A stretch of DNA of 64,000 nt, taken from the NCBI RefSeq assembly GCF_035621475.1, contig NZ_CP141799.1, forward strand, positions 3,770,501 through 3,834,500. Direction: 5' to 3'. The translations under genes were made by a program, and so were the position numbers. Each line of letters opens with the position of its first letter. The first letter of the stretch is position 1. Source of the stretch: Pseudomonas paeninsulae (GTDB lineage Bacteria; Pseudomonadota; Gammaproteobacteria; Pseudomonadales; Pseudomonadaceae). The notes below the pieces were generated by a model. It searched no databases. It was not told the origin of the DNA and worked only from the letters and a program-made list of their open reading frames with translations. This document shows, in pieces, positions 52,493 to 60,342 of this stretch.

Positions 52493-52966
52493 TTAGCCTG
52501 CAGATCGTTCGCATTTGTGGCCTGAAAAAGTATCAAAAATCTGACGGTGTGCGTGGTACGACCATTGATCTTGACGTTCATAGTAGCCGGCAACCCAAGT
52601 TTGTAGGTTCTCTAGCATTTCATCTTGAGCTTGCTGAGACGAATACTTATGAGGTTCCCATGGGCGATGTCGGTTGTGCTCAAGACAGACCTCAAGCCCA
52701 GGGTTAAGAAAGATCAACTCAGAGCAATAATTTGTAGTTGCTTCAATGAGTTCGCCGTAGCAGCCCTCAATAACCCAATTTTTATGGGTGGTAAGAAATG
52801 CTCGAAGTGATTCGCTTACAGCTTCTGGTGCCCGTGGAACAGCAATTTTGCCGGGTTCCCATACGATTGAATCAAGATCGAGATGGGCCAATCCGTGATC
52901 TTGAACTAGGCACTGAGCAAGCGTGGATTTTCCCGAGCCGGAGTTGCCAAAGATAAGAATTTTCAT
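52493..52966 (-). CDS. P-loop kinase-like protein, cassette 6
   Basis: 157 residues. Walker A GNSGSGKSTLAQCL at the N-terminus, then HLDLDSIVWEPGK and WVIEGCYGELI. This layout belongs to the adenylate/shikimate kinase-like P-loop group (FlaR/topology-modulation-like proteins). There is no clear second substrate motif. It could phosphorylate a nucleotide or small molecule, including an antibiotic, but that is speculation. attC 5 follows it; attC 6 (interrupted by the IS) precedes it. Confidence 0.8.
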   Translation of the reverse strand: MKILIFGNSGSGKSTLAQCLVQDHGLAHLDLDSIVWEPGKIAVPRAPEAVSESLRAFLTTHKNWVIEGCYGELIEATTNYCSELIFLNPGLEVCLEHNRHRPWEPHKYSSQQAQDEMLENLQTWVAGYYERQDQWSYHAHRQIFDTFSGHKCERSAG

Positions 52967-52969
52967 TAG

Positions 52970-53003
52970 GCCTAACGTTTGGTTAAGGGGCGGGCTTTAG
53001 CCC
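52970..53003. repeat. attC 6, left part (split by IS)
   Basis: GCCTAAC (52970-52976) to the central GGGCTTTAGCCC. The rest of the site lies at 54651-54693; joined, they make a 77-base attC. Confidence 0.85.
52992..53003. repeat. 12-bp target-site duplication, left
   Basis: GGGCTTTAGCCC, identical to 54639-54650. It is the central palindrome of attC 6, duplicated by the IS insertion. Confidence 0.93.
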
Positions 53004-54638
53004 AATGTCATCAACTTAAGCTCCCAGCCCTGCCTGGAGCAAGCAAATCCAGGGCTTGAGCGCTCGGTTGCAGCAGCACCGCCACCGGTTTTGCTCCCCG
53101 ATTCAGCGCATGTGTAACCTTGGCGGCAGCTTAATGGGCGCCAATTCGCCTTAGCGAGCGGGTTTCTCTTTTTCCGGGCGAGCGCGTACCGACCGCTTCT
53201 GGCCAGCTTTTTTGCACGGCGTTTTTGGCGGTAGTGCGGGTTCTCAGCGCGTCGGTTTGGCCCCCTCGCAGCCGCGGCTGGCCGGGCGCTTGCGCTTACG
53301 CGGGAAGCTGCGCCCTGGACGCACGGCGCTGAGACTGTTGGTCATCAGCGCCAGCACGTTGGCCAGCCCCTGAGCACAGGGGCGCACCAGCAGCTCAACC
53401 AAGGTGTTCTTGAGGCGCGACACCCCTTGGGTGAAGTTGACCTTCCAGCGCAACTTGCGGCCTTTGTGGCGCTGCTCGATGACCGGTTGCAGCAGGTAGT
53501 TCATCAGCAGCCCCAGATTCTTCAGCAGTTGCCCGGCATGAAAGTCCTGCTTCACCGCTACCACGCTGCGACCGCTGAAGTTGTCCAGACTCAGGGTCTG
53601 CTTGACGCGGCGGTAGTCCGTCTCGATGCCCCATCGGCGGTGGTAGAGATCCGCAAACACCTCGGCCGGGAAGGCCTGCCGGTCCAGCAGAGAGGTCAGC
53701 AACACTTCGCTTTCACCGCTCGCCAGCTCGACCCGAACCAAGCGTAATTCGACCTGGCCCGTGGGATCGACGCCGGCCTCGGTACAAAACAAGCGCGCTT
53801 CTGGATGACTGGCCGCGAAGAACAGCGTGTCCTCGACCTGACCCGACCGGAGAAACTGTTTGACCTGCGCGTTGTAGCCACAAGGCAGGCGCATCAGGAA
53901 ATGCCGCCGTTGCTGCTCGAACAGCGCGAACAACCAGTGCCCAGGGTAGCCGCGATCAAACAGCGTCAGGCTGTCAGGGGGCAGATGCGCGAGATGCAAG
54001 TGGGTGCAATCACGCTCGCCGACTTCGAATGGCACGATCAGGCTGTGCAGCGTTTGGCCGTCGGCGACGTCGTAGAGCATGGACAGGCGGGCAACGGGAA
54101 ACTCGCTGTGGCTGCCAAAGAAGCGCGTCATGGCCGGCTCCAGCGGTAAATGTACGGTGGAGCCATCCACGGCGAGTACGCGTAGCCCGCACCACGTCTG
54201 GCGCAGCCCGAGGCTGTCGATCTGGTGCTGAAGGACTTGGTTAAGGCTCTCGAAGACCTCGGGCTTGAGCTTGCTGCGAGCCTTGCTGAAGGCTTGCGCG
54301 GTAACCACCTGGGTCTCGGCCGAGGCCTGATTTAGCACGCGATAGAACTGATCGAGTTCGGTCTGCAAGGCGGTGCGCGGCTGATTGAGCAAGAACAGGA
54401 CGAGGTTCTTGAAGGTCAGCTGACGTCGGCGGGTAAAGTCTTGAGGGTGCTGGCGGTGGGTATCGATGAAGGCGGGACAATCAAGCTGGCTGGTTATTTT
54501 TTGTACAATTTTCAGGCCAGGGTTTGCTGGGCGGTGTCAAACGGTGTGGAATGAGAGGCCATAAGGAGTTTTCCTATGCGCTAATTTGAGCGCTAATTAT
54601 ATGATATTTATAGAGAAACTGCTTAAGTTGATGACATT
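53004..54638 (-). mobile_element. IS4-family insertion sequence (1635 bp) in attC 6
   Basis: Perfect 18-base terminal inverted repeats AATGTCATCAACTTAAGC (53004-53021) and its complement (54621-54638). It is flanked by a 12-base direct repeat, within the 11-13 range of the IS4 group. It carries one transposase gene, here frameshifted. GC is higher than the surrounding cassettes, so it arrived after the array formed. Confidence 0.95.
53244..54562 (-). pseudogene. IS4-family transposase with N-terminal frameshift
   Basis: The C-terminal 382 residues are open from 54392 to 53244: first Asp in LRVLAVDGSTVHLP, second Asp in LTLFDRGYPGHW, and the YREK signature YHRRWGIETDYRRVK with the catalytic Glu. 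The natural start is ATG 54562 (MASHSTPFDTAQQTLA), but this frame stops after 16 codons. The continuation (LKIVQKITSQLDCPAFIDTH...) lies in another frame, consistent with one base missing in GGCC(C)TG near 54516. Repaired, the protein would be 439 residues, normal for IS4. So transposase is probably inactive unless the shift is programmed or an assembly error. Confidence 0.85.
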
Positions 54639-54650
54639 GGGCTTTAGCCC
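54639..54650. repeat. 12-bp target-site duplication, right
   Basis: GGGCTTTAGCCC, direct repeat of 52992-53003, immediately outside the right inverted repeat of the IS. Confidence 0.93.
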
Positions 54651-54693
54651 GTCCCGAGTGAGCGAAGCGAACGACTTGAACCATTTGTTAGGG
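54651..54693. repeat. attC 6, right part (split by IS)
   Basis: GTCCCGAGTGAGCGAAGCGA... ending in GTTAGGG (54687-54693), whose TAA complement supplies the stop codon of the chorismate-mutase-like gene. Confidence 0.85.
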
Positions 54694-54996
54694 TTTCCCA
54701 CGATTTTCGTTAAGCCGCGAGTGCTCTTTAAGCTCTGCCTCAATAAAAGCCGAAATCATGGCGCGGTAGACGCTTTCTACTACCGCAGGGTTAGCTCCTT
54801 GCTCTTGTGCAAGTGATATGACTTTTGAAATTACTTGCTCTACCCGGTTGGGTGCTTTTACTTCGCTTGTTGTCTTTTTGAAAGATGCTGCTTGGGTGAC
54901 AAAATTACCGCGTGTTGCGAGTAATGCCACGATTTCGCGATCTATGTTGTCGATGTTTTCGCGGACTTCGTTTAGTGAATTACACCTGACATCCAT
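54688..54996 (-). CDS. Chorismate mutase-like protein (AroQ type), cassette 7
   Basis: 102 residues, the length of a stand-alone AroQ chorismate mutase. VRENIDNIDREIVALLATRGNFVTQAASFK gives the family's first helix with its Arg and the Lys at the usual position; VEQVISKVISLAQEQGANPAVVESVYRAMI gives helices 2-3. It would convert chorismate to prephenate, or act on isochorismate. No aromatic-biosynthesis neighbours; as a cassette gene it could supply a spare enzyme. The stop codon is inside attC 6. Confidence 0.83.
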   Translation of the reverse strand: MDVRCNSLNEVRENIDNIDREIVALLATRGNFVTQAASFKKTTSEVKAPNRVEQVISKVISLAQEQGANPAVVESVYRAMISAFIEAELKEHSRLNENRGKP

Positions 54997-55024
54997 GTGC
55001 GCCGTACTCCTATTTTTGCTCTGA

Positions 55025-55100
55025 CCCTAACGTTTGGTTAAGGGGCGGGCTTTAGCCCGTCCCAGTGAGCGAAGCGAGCGATTTGAGCGCCTTGTTAGCA
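55025..55100. repeat. attC 7
   Basis: CCCTAAC (55025-55031) to GTTAGCA (55094-55100), 76 bases, with GGGCGGGCTTTAGCCCGTCCC. Confidence 0.88.
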
Positions 55101-55116
55101 GAGGCGGCGAGAAACT

Positions 55117-55878
55117 CTATACATCATGTGAAATACTTTCTAGTGATGTGACCCTGGACATCAAAACCTTAAGGTCAGCACTTGGGTAGGCATCCAGTTC
55201 AGTTTGAATGAAATTTATTATGTCGGGAATGTCCGCGTCAGATTTTACAAAAATATATTTAATGTCCTGAGGTGAGAACCGTAGAAGGCAATGCTCCTTT
55301 GTTTTGTCATTTTCCGCTCTCAATAGCTCAAAGTCTTCAAAATCCGATCTTCTTAGATATTCTTTTATTTTTTCGTTTCTAGGAACGTAGCGCCATTCTG
55401 ACTCTTGATAAAAGGCTTTTTGTACGGGCGATCCATCTACGACCATTGAACCCTCAAGCGGCTTTGTGTGTGCCAATAAATAGCGCATAGTAACTTTTGC
55501 AAGCTCTACATTAGCCTCCTCTTCATCGCCATCTCCTTCACGATGAAGTTTGTTTGCATGGTCATTAACTTCCCCGAATGCCTTAGAAACTTGATTTCCT
55601 GGGGAGATGTACATTATTGGATTTAAACCATTTGACTCTGCCCATTTTTTGGTTAGCCCTAAACCAAACTCGCCATAGAAGCCAACATGCTCATTAATTC
55701 TAGATAAAGGAATATCACAAAAACACACAATTGGATAAGAGATATATTCGTGATCCTCCTCGCTCATCCAACGTATATCTTCCAAGCAGTATCTTGGCCA
55801 AAAACCACTCTTCAACACATTCTTTAGAGTGTCTCTGCTTTTTGTAAAGTGAAATAGTGTGTGCGATTTCGGCTTCAT
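55117..55878 (-). CDS. AbiGi-like protein (putative abortive-infection antitoxin), cassette 8
   Basis: 253 residues, AT-rich. The N-terminus (SHTLFHFTKSRDTLKNVLKSG...PRYCLEDI) and internal ISYPIVCFCDIPLSRINEHV...YGEFGLGLTKKWA are typical of the family named after lactococcal AbiGi, annotated as an abortive-phage-resistance antitoxin. In Lactococcus AbiGi pairs with AbiGii; no partner gene is next to it here. It may be a free-standing defence component or work with a partner elsewhere. The family call is from motif memory, not a search. Confidence 0.72.
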   Translation of the reverse strand: MKPKSHTLFHFTKSRDTLKNVLKSGFWPRYCLEDIRWMSEEDHEYISYPIVCFCDIPLSRINEHVGFYGEFGLGLTKKWAESNGLNPIMYISPGNQVSKAFGEVNDHANKLHREGDGDEEEANVELAKVTMRYLLAHTKPLEGSMVVDGSPVQKAFYQESEWRYVPRNEKIKEYLRRSDFEDFELLRAENDKTKEHCLLRFSPQDIKYIFVKSDADIPDIINFIQTELDAYPSADLKVLMSRVTSLESISHDV

Positions 55879-55886
55879 TATTTACC

Positions 55887-55963
55887 TGCTAACGATTAAG
55901 CTAAGGGGCTTGCTTTAGCAAGTCCCAGTGAGCGAAGCGAGCGATTTGAGCGCCTTGTTAGCA
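55887..55963. repeat. attC 8
   Basis: TGCTAAC (55887-55893) to GTTAGCA (55957-55963), 77 bases, with GGGGCTTGCTTTAGCAAGTCCC. It overlaps the stop codon of the next gene. Confidence 0.88.
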
Positions 55964-56584
55964 GTCGCTCTCGATAATTACGAGTGGCGTAGCAATCCAT
56001 TCATCGAATGCGCTTTTTGATGAAAAAACTCGTATTAGTGCTCGGACTGGAATATCAACTTGGTGTACAACCGTTCCAAGTAAAGATTGAAAGGAATCAA
56101 TGCCGGAGAAAAAGTAATCAGGCGATGTTATTAGTGCGAAATTAACATTGCCTGTTCCATTTATTTTGAAAAAGCGCTCCTCTGCTAGATGTTCCGTTAC
56201 AGGAGTATCGCTTTTCTTGGGTTCACCGATAAGCGTGTACGTTTGTTTAGTTTGGCTCAGTTTTACTTTTGCGACCGAAAGACTACCTGAAATCCACGCA
56301 ATTTTAGATTTCTGTCCAATTGCATGGTTAAATTTGGAGAACTCATCGATCAGACTTAGGTCTTCGATTAAGTTTGAAAGCATTGCATTTGTAGATATTG
56401 CGTAGGTTTTACTCTCTATTGAGCTTGCGCCTGCACTTAACAACGGGATTCTAACCCCTGCATTGAGCCCTTCGGTTTTAGTTATTGATGTGATGGGGCT
56501 AAAGCCGGAAATCTCTTCATGTTTTGCAGAAATATAATCTTTATCAAGATAAATTAACGATTCAAAAATCCCTTTCTTATTCAC
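55958..56584 (-). CDS. Uncharacterised protein, cassette 9 (first in array)
   Basis: 208 residues, AT-rich; the stop lies in attC 8. No family recognised with confidence. The N-terminus (GIFESLIYLDKDYISAKHEEISG) and the alternating hydrophobic pattern (WISGSLSVAKVKLSQTKQTYTLIG; VNFALITSPDYFFSG) suggest a mixed alpha/beta soluble protein; a DUF6414-like relation is possible. There is no signal peptide or membrane helix. It is the cassette nearest the presumed attI end. Confidence 0.7.
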   Translation of the reverse strand: MNKKGIFESLIYLDKDYISAKHEEISGFSPITSITKTEGLNAGVRIPLLSAGASSIESKTYAISTNAMLSNLIEDLSLIDEFSKFNHAIGQKSKIAWISGSLSVAKVKLSQTKQTYTLIGEPKKSDTPVTEHLAEERFFKINGTGNVNFALITSPDYFFSGIDSFQSLLGTVVHQVDIPVRALIRVFSSKSAFDEWIATPLVIIESDC

Positions 56585-56606
56585 GACTGAGTCCTGTGGT
56601 GGGTTC

Positions 56607-56613
56607 TGCTAAC
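56607..56613. other. Proximal boundary of the array (attI-side core)
   Basis: TGCTAAC, complement GTTAGCA, where the first cassette begins. Beyond it (to 56703) no attC-type palindrome is seen, so this should be the attI side, but no integrase gene follows in the window. Confidence 0.45.
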
Positions 56614-56703
56614 TACAATTAGGCGACATGCCTATATCTGCCACTCTATCCATTTCTAGGAATAAGTGTCCAGATGTGGCCATCGCATATCCATATCTGA
56701 TCA

Positions 56704-57063
56704 TCATATTGGGATGATCCGTTCTTGTAGGCCGAGCTTGATGGCGTCTTCGTAAGGTATCAGCCAAGCCTTTTTCTTCGGGTGCCATATGCCGCCCGCT
56801 TGTTTGACCATAAGTCGCAACTCTTCCTCGCGGAAGAATACGCGTACGGCCACGGTCTGCTGGTTGTACTGTCGCTGGGTGATTGTGTCGGTGAATGTCT
56901 TTCGCGGCTTTTCCTTGCGCTCGACGATCAGTTCGACGGTGGTGAAGCTGATATGGCTTTCGGCATCCCGGCGGTAGCGCACGGCTACGAGGTCGTTGCC
57001 GTAACGTTCGACAAAGCGTTTGGTGCCGTTCTTGCCCGGCTGGAGGGTTTTCACAACGTCCAT
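56704..57063 (-). CDS. Uncharacterised basic protein at array boundary
   Basis: 119 residues. KTLQPGKNGTKRFVERYGNDLVAVRYRRDA at the N-terminus and LRLMVKQAGGIWHPKKKAWLIPYEDAIKLGL near the C-terminus; basic and without cysteines. I recognise the type as a small protein that recurs near mobile or recombined regions in Pseudomonas/Xanthomonas, but no function is known to me. It is encoded where an integron integrase would be expected. A role in recombination is not supported by any motif. Confidence 0.65.
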   Translation of the reverse strand: MDVVKTLQPGKNGTKRFVERYGNDLVAVRYRRDAESHISFTTVELIVERKEKPRKTFTDTITQRQYNQQTVAVRVFFREEELRLMVKQAGGIWHPKKKAWLIPYEDAIKLGLQERIIPI

Positions 57064-57205
57064 GATTGCGCCCCGTTGGTGGGAATGTCCTATGTGCTGG
57101 CAGTGTGCCCGCCATTGTTCGGCAGCTCAAGTCTTCGCGGCTTTTCTAGCGCGCGCAGCGTCGTCGACGCGCTGCGCGCTTAACGGTAGTAGGGATCAAT
57201 GGCGG

Positions 57206-57269
57206 ATCAATGGGGTCAGTGTCATTGATTCTCTTGGACTGCAAAATCAATCACTCTGGCCCCATTGAT
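57206..57269. repeat. REP-like hairpin
   Basis: ATCAATGGGGTCAG... (57206-57230) and ...CTCTGGCCCCATTGAT (57245-57269) pair over 25 bases with about four mismatches. ATCAATGGGGTCAGAG-type palindromes are typical of RAYT-associated elements. Confidence 0.55.
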
Positions 57270-57288
57270 CGGACCCCATTGATCGTAC

Positions 57289-57573
57289 TCAGTGACTGTC
57301 GACCTGCTGCAGCATACCCTCTTGCTCGGTGCTGCAGACGCGGTTGCGGCCTTGTTGTTTGGCCCGGTAGAGACAGCTGTCGGCTTCGGCGATGACCTCG
57401 TTCAGCAGCCTTTGCTGGCGATGCTGCGCTACACCGAGGCTGGCGGTGAGCGGATGTTCAAGCGGTTCGGTATCGCAGCGCAGCGTCGAGATTTTCTCAC
57501 GCAGGCGCTCGGCTAGAGCGCAGGCCTGCTTCAAGTTAGTTTCGGGTAACAGCAGCACGAACTCTTCGCCGCC
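57289..57573 (-). pseudogene. Truncated GGDEF domain (C-terminal fragment)
   Basis: The minus strand encodes the second half of a diguanylate-cyclase domain: DGGGEEFVLLLPETNLKQ (GGEEF active site at about 57573-57550), AERLREKISTL, LTASLGVAQH and ADSCLYRAKQQGRNRV, then a normal C-terminus. Everything before the active site is missing; upstream sequence switches abruptly to the AAATAAATCCG repeat arm at 57580. The fragment cannot make c-di-GMP and is a remnant of a gene cut by rearrangement at the edge of the cassette region. Confidence 0.85.
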
Positions 57574-57958
57574 CCCATCAAAAGGGGACGGATTTATTTA
57601 TAGGACAAACCGCACGCTTCACGTCGGTTTTTCCTTCCGTGCCTTGCAGCCCCCTTTGCAGCCGGTCACAGACCAGGTTCTGGGCCCCTGGCAAATTACG
57701 CCAAGCCTAGCATTCACGATGCCTCGGGTCCGCGAGTGAACCCGAGGCAACTTAGAGTGTCTGTCATCTTGGGATGACACAACGGGCCATGCGCCCCTCC
57801 CGGGAGAACGGTTTCTCCCCAGCAAGCCGCGATCTGCGCAGCAGTCGTGACAAAGCCGTCGCTGTCGCTTGGTGGCAGGGCCTTATCAGGTTCTTGCCGC
57901 AGCGCTTATCGAGCGGCCATCGCAGCCTTTATCTTTTCCTTTTTTATGTGAAGTCATC
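57574..57958. other. Gap upstream of the SH3-domain gene
   Basis: 385 bases, no gene. It contains the right repeat arm (57580-57604) and two perfect hairpins: GCCTCGGGT/ACCCGAGGC (57721-57748) and TGTCATC-TTGG-GATGACA (57762-57779), the latter possibly an operator. Confidence 0.6.
57580..57604 (-). repeat. Flanking inverted repeat, right copy
   Basis: Complement of 49528-49552 with one mismatch. It abuts the break point of the truncated GGDEF gene. Confidence 0.6.
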
Positions 57959-58645
57959 ATGTCCCTATCTCGTCATTTTTTTGCCCTTGTCTCCCGTCTT
58001 GCCTGCCTTGAGGTCAGCGCGCAGCGTCGAGCCTTTGGCGCCAGTCTGCTCGGCGCCCTGCTCGCCGTCTGCGGCCCCGTTCATGCACAGGAGACCGCCG
58101 GCAATCAGCGCTGGGTCAGCGACAGTCTGAACACCTATGTACGCAGCGGCCCGACTGACGGCTATCGCATAGTCGGCACCCTCCAATCCGGGCAGAAGGT
58201 CGAGCTGATCAGCACCCAGGGCGACTACAGCCAGATCCGCAGCGAGGCCGGCACCACCGTCTGGATTCCCAGTAGGGATCTGCAGGAGATGCCCGGCCAG
58301 GCCGAGCGCTTGCCGCAACTGGAGCAGCAAGTGGCCGAACTCAGCGACCAGCTCAAGACCATCGACGACAGCTGGAAGACCCGGACCCAGGGCCTGCAGG
58401 AGACCCTGGACTCACGCAAGGCGTTGATTGAAGAACTGCAAGAGCACCGCAAGAGCCTCGACGTCGAGCTGACCGAGAGCCAATCGGAGCTTCGCACCGC
58501 GCAAGCGCGCCTGGGCGATGAGAACAATCAGCTATTGATGCGCTACCTGATCTACGGCGCCGGCATCGCCGGTGCTGGCCTGCTCCTCGGGCTGATCCTG
58601 CCGGCCATGACCCGCGGGCGCAAACGCAACGACCGCTGGTTCTGA
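57959..58645 (+). CDS. TIGR04211-type SH3 domain protein with coiled coil and C-terminal anchor
   Basis: 228 residues from ATG 57959; the upstream in-frame ATG at 57869 is not near a signal sequence. Signal peptide (SLLGALLAVCGPVHAQ), an SH3b domain (RWVSDSLNTYVRSGPTDGYRIVG... TTVWIPSRDLQ), a coiled coil of about 80 residues (LEQQVAELSDQLKTIDDSW...), a C-terminal membrane helix (LIYGAGIAGAGLLLGLILPAM) and a basic tail. A periplasmic protein anchored in the inner membrane; the family is widespread in gammaproteobacteria. Function unknown; cell-envelope role inferred from SH3b. Confidence 0.88.
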   Translation: MSLSRHFFALVSRLACLEVSAQRRAFGASLLGALLAVCGPVHAQETAGNQRWVSDSLNTYVRSGPTDGYRIVGTLQSGQKVELISTQGDYSQIRSEAGTTVWIPSRDLQEMPGQAERLPQLEQQVAELSDQLKTIDDSWKTRTQGLQETLDSRKALIEELQEHRKSLDVELTESQSELRTAQARLGDENNQLLMRYLIYGAGIAGAGLLLGLILPAMTRGRKRNDRWF

Positions 58646-59063
58646 ACCGCTGCAGAGCTCAGACGTTGTGAAAATATCGAGCGCCCTCGCAGTAGGCGGC
58701 CCGACCTCGGGGCGAAGCTTTTCGCTTCGAGCTTGGCCAGCCCTGCGGGCCGCTTTCGCCGCGATGCTTTCAGCACCTTCAAGGTCAATCACGGCTAAAG
58801 CGGAACGCCGCCCGGCCCCTCCCACGCAAGCCTGGCGTTTAACCGACATATCATCGTTGGCGCGACACTAGCGGCAGAGAGCGCTGATTGACTGGTGCAC
58901 ATGGCGCGCCCTGCCTTGTGCGCGCCCGCCACCCACTGCCGGCTGCCCGGCTAATCAACGCACTGTCGGGCTACCGAAGCCGCCTTGTCACTCGCAAGCA
59001 CGACGAGTGATCTGTTGCCTTCATGGGCCGCCGACCGCCACCTTGATCAACACCGGTAGTCAC

Positions 59064-59079
59064 TGGCATCACTCTTGCT
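59064..59079 (+). promoter_or_regulatory. Candidate sigma-54 promoter
   Basis: TGGCATCACTCTTGCT fits TGGCAC-N5-TTGCW with the required GG-N10-GC spacing (GG 59065-59066, GC 59077-59078). Transcription would start near 59090. Confidence 0.55.
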
Positions 59080-59089
59080 CTCTAACCAA

Positions 59090-59173
59090 GCACATCCGCA
59101 GGATTCGCTCCTGCAAGGCAAAGGCGCCTGAACTCGCTGCGGTTATTTCGCAGAGGCTTCAGGCGCTTTTTTT
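59090..59173 (+). ncRNA. Candidate small RNA or attenuated leader
   Basis: About 84 bases from the predicted start to a T-run. A first hairpin is GCAGGA-ttcgc-TCCTGC (59098-59114). A second is the terminator below. The next gene starts at 59200, so it could be an independent small RNA or a leader that controls the chemoreceptor operon. No Rfam family recognised. Confidence 0.5.
59124..59173 (+). terminator. Intrinsic terminator upstream of chemoreceptor gene
   Basis: GCGCCTGAA (59124-59132) pairs with TTCAGGCGC (59158-59166); inside, CTGCG pairs with CGCAG. Seven T residues follow. It ends 26 bases before ATG 59200, so it must terminate an upstream non-coding transcript. Confidence 0.9.
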
Positions 59174-59199
59174 GGCTACCGCGTTGGAGATTCAGGCAC

Positions 59200-60342
59200 A
59201 TGAAGTGGCTTACCTACCCTGCGTTCTTGCTACTGCGCGAACTGGGCATCGTCGGCATGATCCGCACGCTGCTGGCGATTACCCTGATGGGCGGCGCCAG
59301 CACACTGGCTGCGCCGACGCTGCCAACAGGGCCACTGTGGACAGTACTGGCCTACCTGGCCATTGCCAGCCTGTGGCTGCTGCAGCAGGAGATCGGGCAG
59401 TTGCAACGCTACTGCGAAGACGCCGCCCAGCATGGCGCCCAGGAGTCAGTCAGCGCGACCGCGTGGGTGCTGCTGCAGCCCGTTAGCCGAGGGTTTCAGC
59501 AGTGGCTGAACCGCGCGCAACGGCAACAACAGCTGTTGCAGCAACGCCTGGATGAAATATCCCACTCCTCACACGAGCTCGAGCAAAGCGCGGCACTGGT
59601 GACCCGCAATGCCGAAGGGCAAAGCCAATCGGCCACTGTCGCGGCAGCGGCGGTGGAGCAACTGAATGTGAGTATTGTGCAGGTGGCGGCGCTGGCGGAT
59701 GAGTCGCGGCAAACCAGCGTGGTGGCCAGCGAGCAGCTGGCCGATGGCATCGCTCAGCTCACCAATTTGGTGCAGCAGGTGTCCGAGATGGCGCAGCAAG
59801 CCATCAGCACCAACGAACTGATCCAGCAACTGAACAGCAACTCACGCACCATCAATGAAATGTCCGGCACCATCCGCGGGATTGCCTCGCAAACCAATTT
59901 GCTCGCCCTGAATGCCGCTATCGAAGCGGCCCGCGCCGGTGAGAGCGGGCGCGGTTTCGCCGTGGTGGCCGATGAAGTACGCCGTCTGGCCTTGCACAGC
60001 CAGGAGTCGGCGAGCGAAATCAGCCGCAACATCGAATCGGTGCAACAGCACATCAAGGACGCCACGATCCAGGTGTCCGACCTGACTAATCTGGCGCATC
60101 ACAGCGCTCACAGCTCCGCAGCGGTGCGCACCCTGCTCGATCAGGTGCAGCAGCGCACCCTGCAATTGACCGAGCAGGTCGACCAAGTGGCGGTCAGTAC
60201 CGAACAACAGGGCAAGGCCGTCGCGGAAATCGCCGAACTGGCCGACCGCGTCCGTCAGGGCAATGCCGACAACCTGCTGGCCGCCGATCAGGCGCGCACC
60301 ATCGCCCACCATCTGGCTCATCTGACAGGACAATCAGCATGA
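59200..60342 (+). CDS. Chemoreceptor-like protein with no large ligand domain (MCP)
   Basis: 380 residues. Two closely spaced N-terminal helices ([35 protein letters not shown]) with almost no periplasmic loop, then the methyl-accepting coiled coil. The hairpin tip is intact: [37 protein letters not shown] (tip around residues 228-265), as needed to bind CheA/CheW. So it is a signalling-only receptor that must sense membrane or cytoplasmic cues or a partner protein. The stop overlaps the next start (ATGA), suggesting that the next protein is the partner. Confidence 0.9.
   Translation: MKWLTYPAFLLLRELGIVGMIRTLLAITLMGGASTLAAPTLPTGPLWTVLAYLAIASLWLLQQEIGQLQRYCEDAAQHGAQESVSATAWVLLQPVSRGFQQWLNRAQRQQQLLQQRLDEISHSSHELEQSAALVTRNAEGQSQSATVAAAAVEQLNVSIVQVAALADESRQTSVVASEQLADGIAQLTNLVQQVSEMAQQAISTNELIQQLNSNSRTINEMSGTIRGIASQTNLLALNAAIEAARAGESGRGFAVVADEVRRLALHSQESASEISRNIESVQQHIKDATIQVSDLTNLAHHSAHSSAAVRTLLDQVQQRTLQLTEQVDQVAVSTEQQGKAVAEIAELADRVRQGNADNLLAADQARTIAHHLAHLTGQSA

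Larger units (their letters stand above)
58646..59199. other. Gap between SH3 gene and chemoreceptor operon
   Basis: 554 bases without a convincing gene. The last 140 bases hold a sigma-54-type promoter and a candidate small RNA with terminator (see the following entries). The remainder shows nothing recognisable. Confidence 0.7.

Noticed and set aside
49556..56613. CRISPR array from repeated GGGCTTTAGCCC units
   Set aside because: Repeats are about 76 bp, palindromic, irregularly spaced by whole genes and end in GTTRRRY boxes: attC sites, not CRISPR repeats.
56609..57183. Integron integrase at the proximal end of the array
   Set aside because: No tyrosine-recombinase motifs (R...HxxR...Y) in any frame; the only credible frame is a 119-residue basic protein.
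59041..59199. tRNA gene from the GCAGGATTCGCTCCTGC hairpin
   Set aside because: No cloverleaf, acceptor stem or anticodon arm could be built; the terminator and promoter fit a small RNA better.
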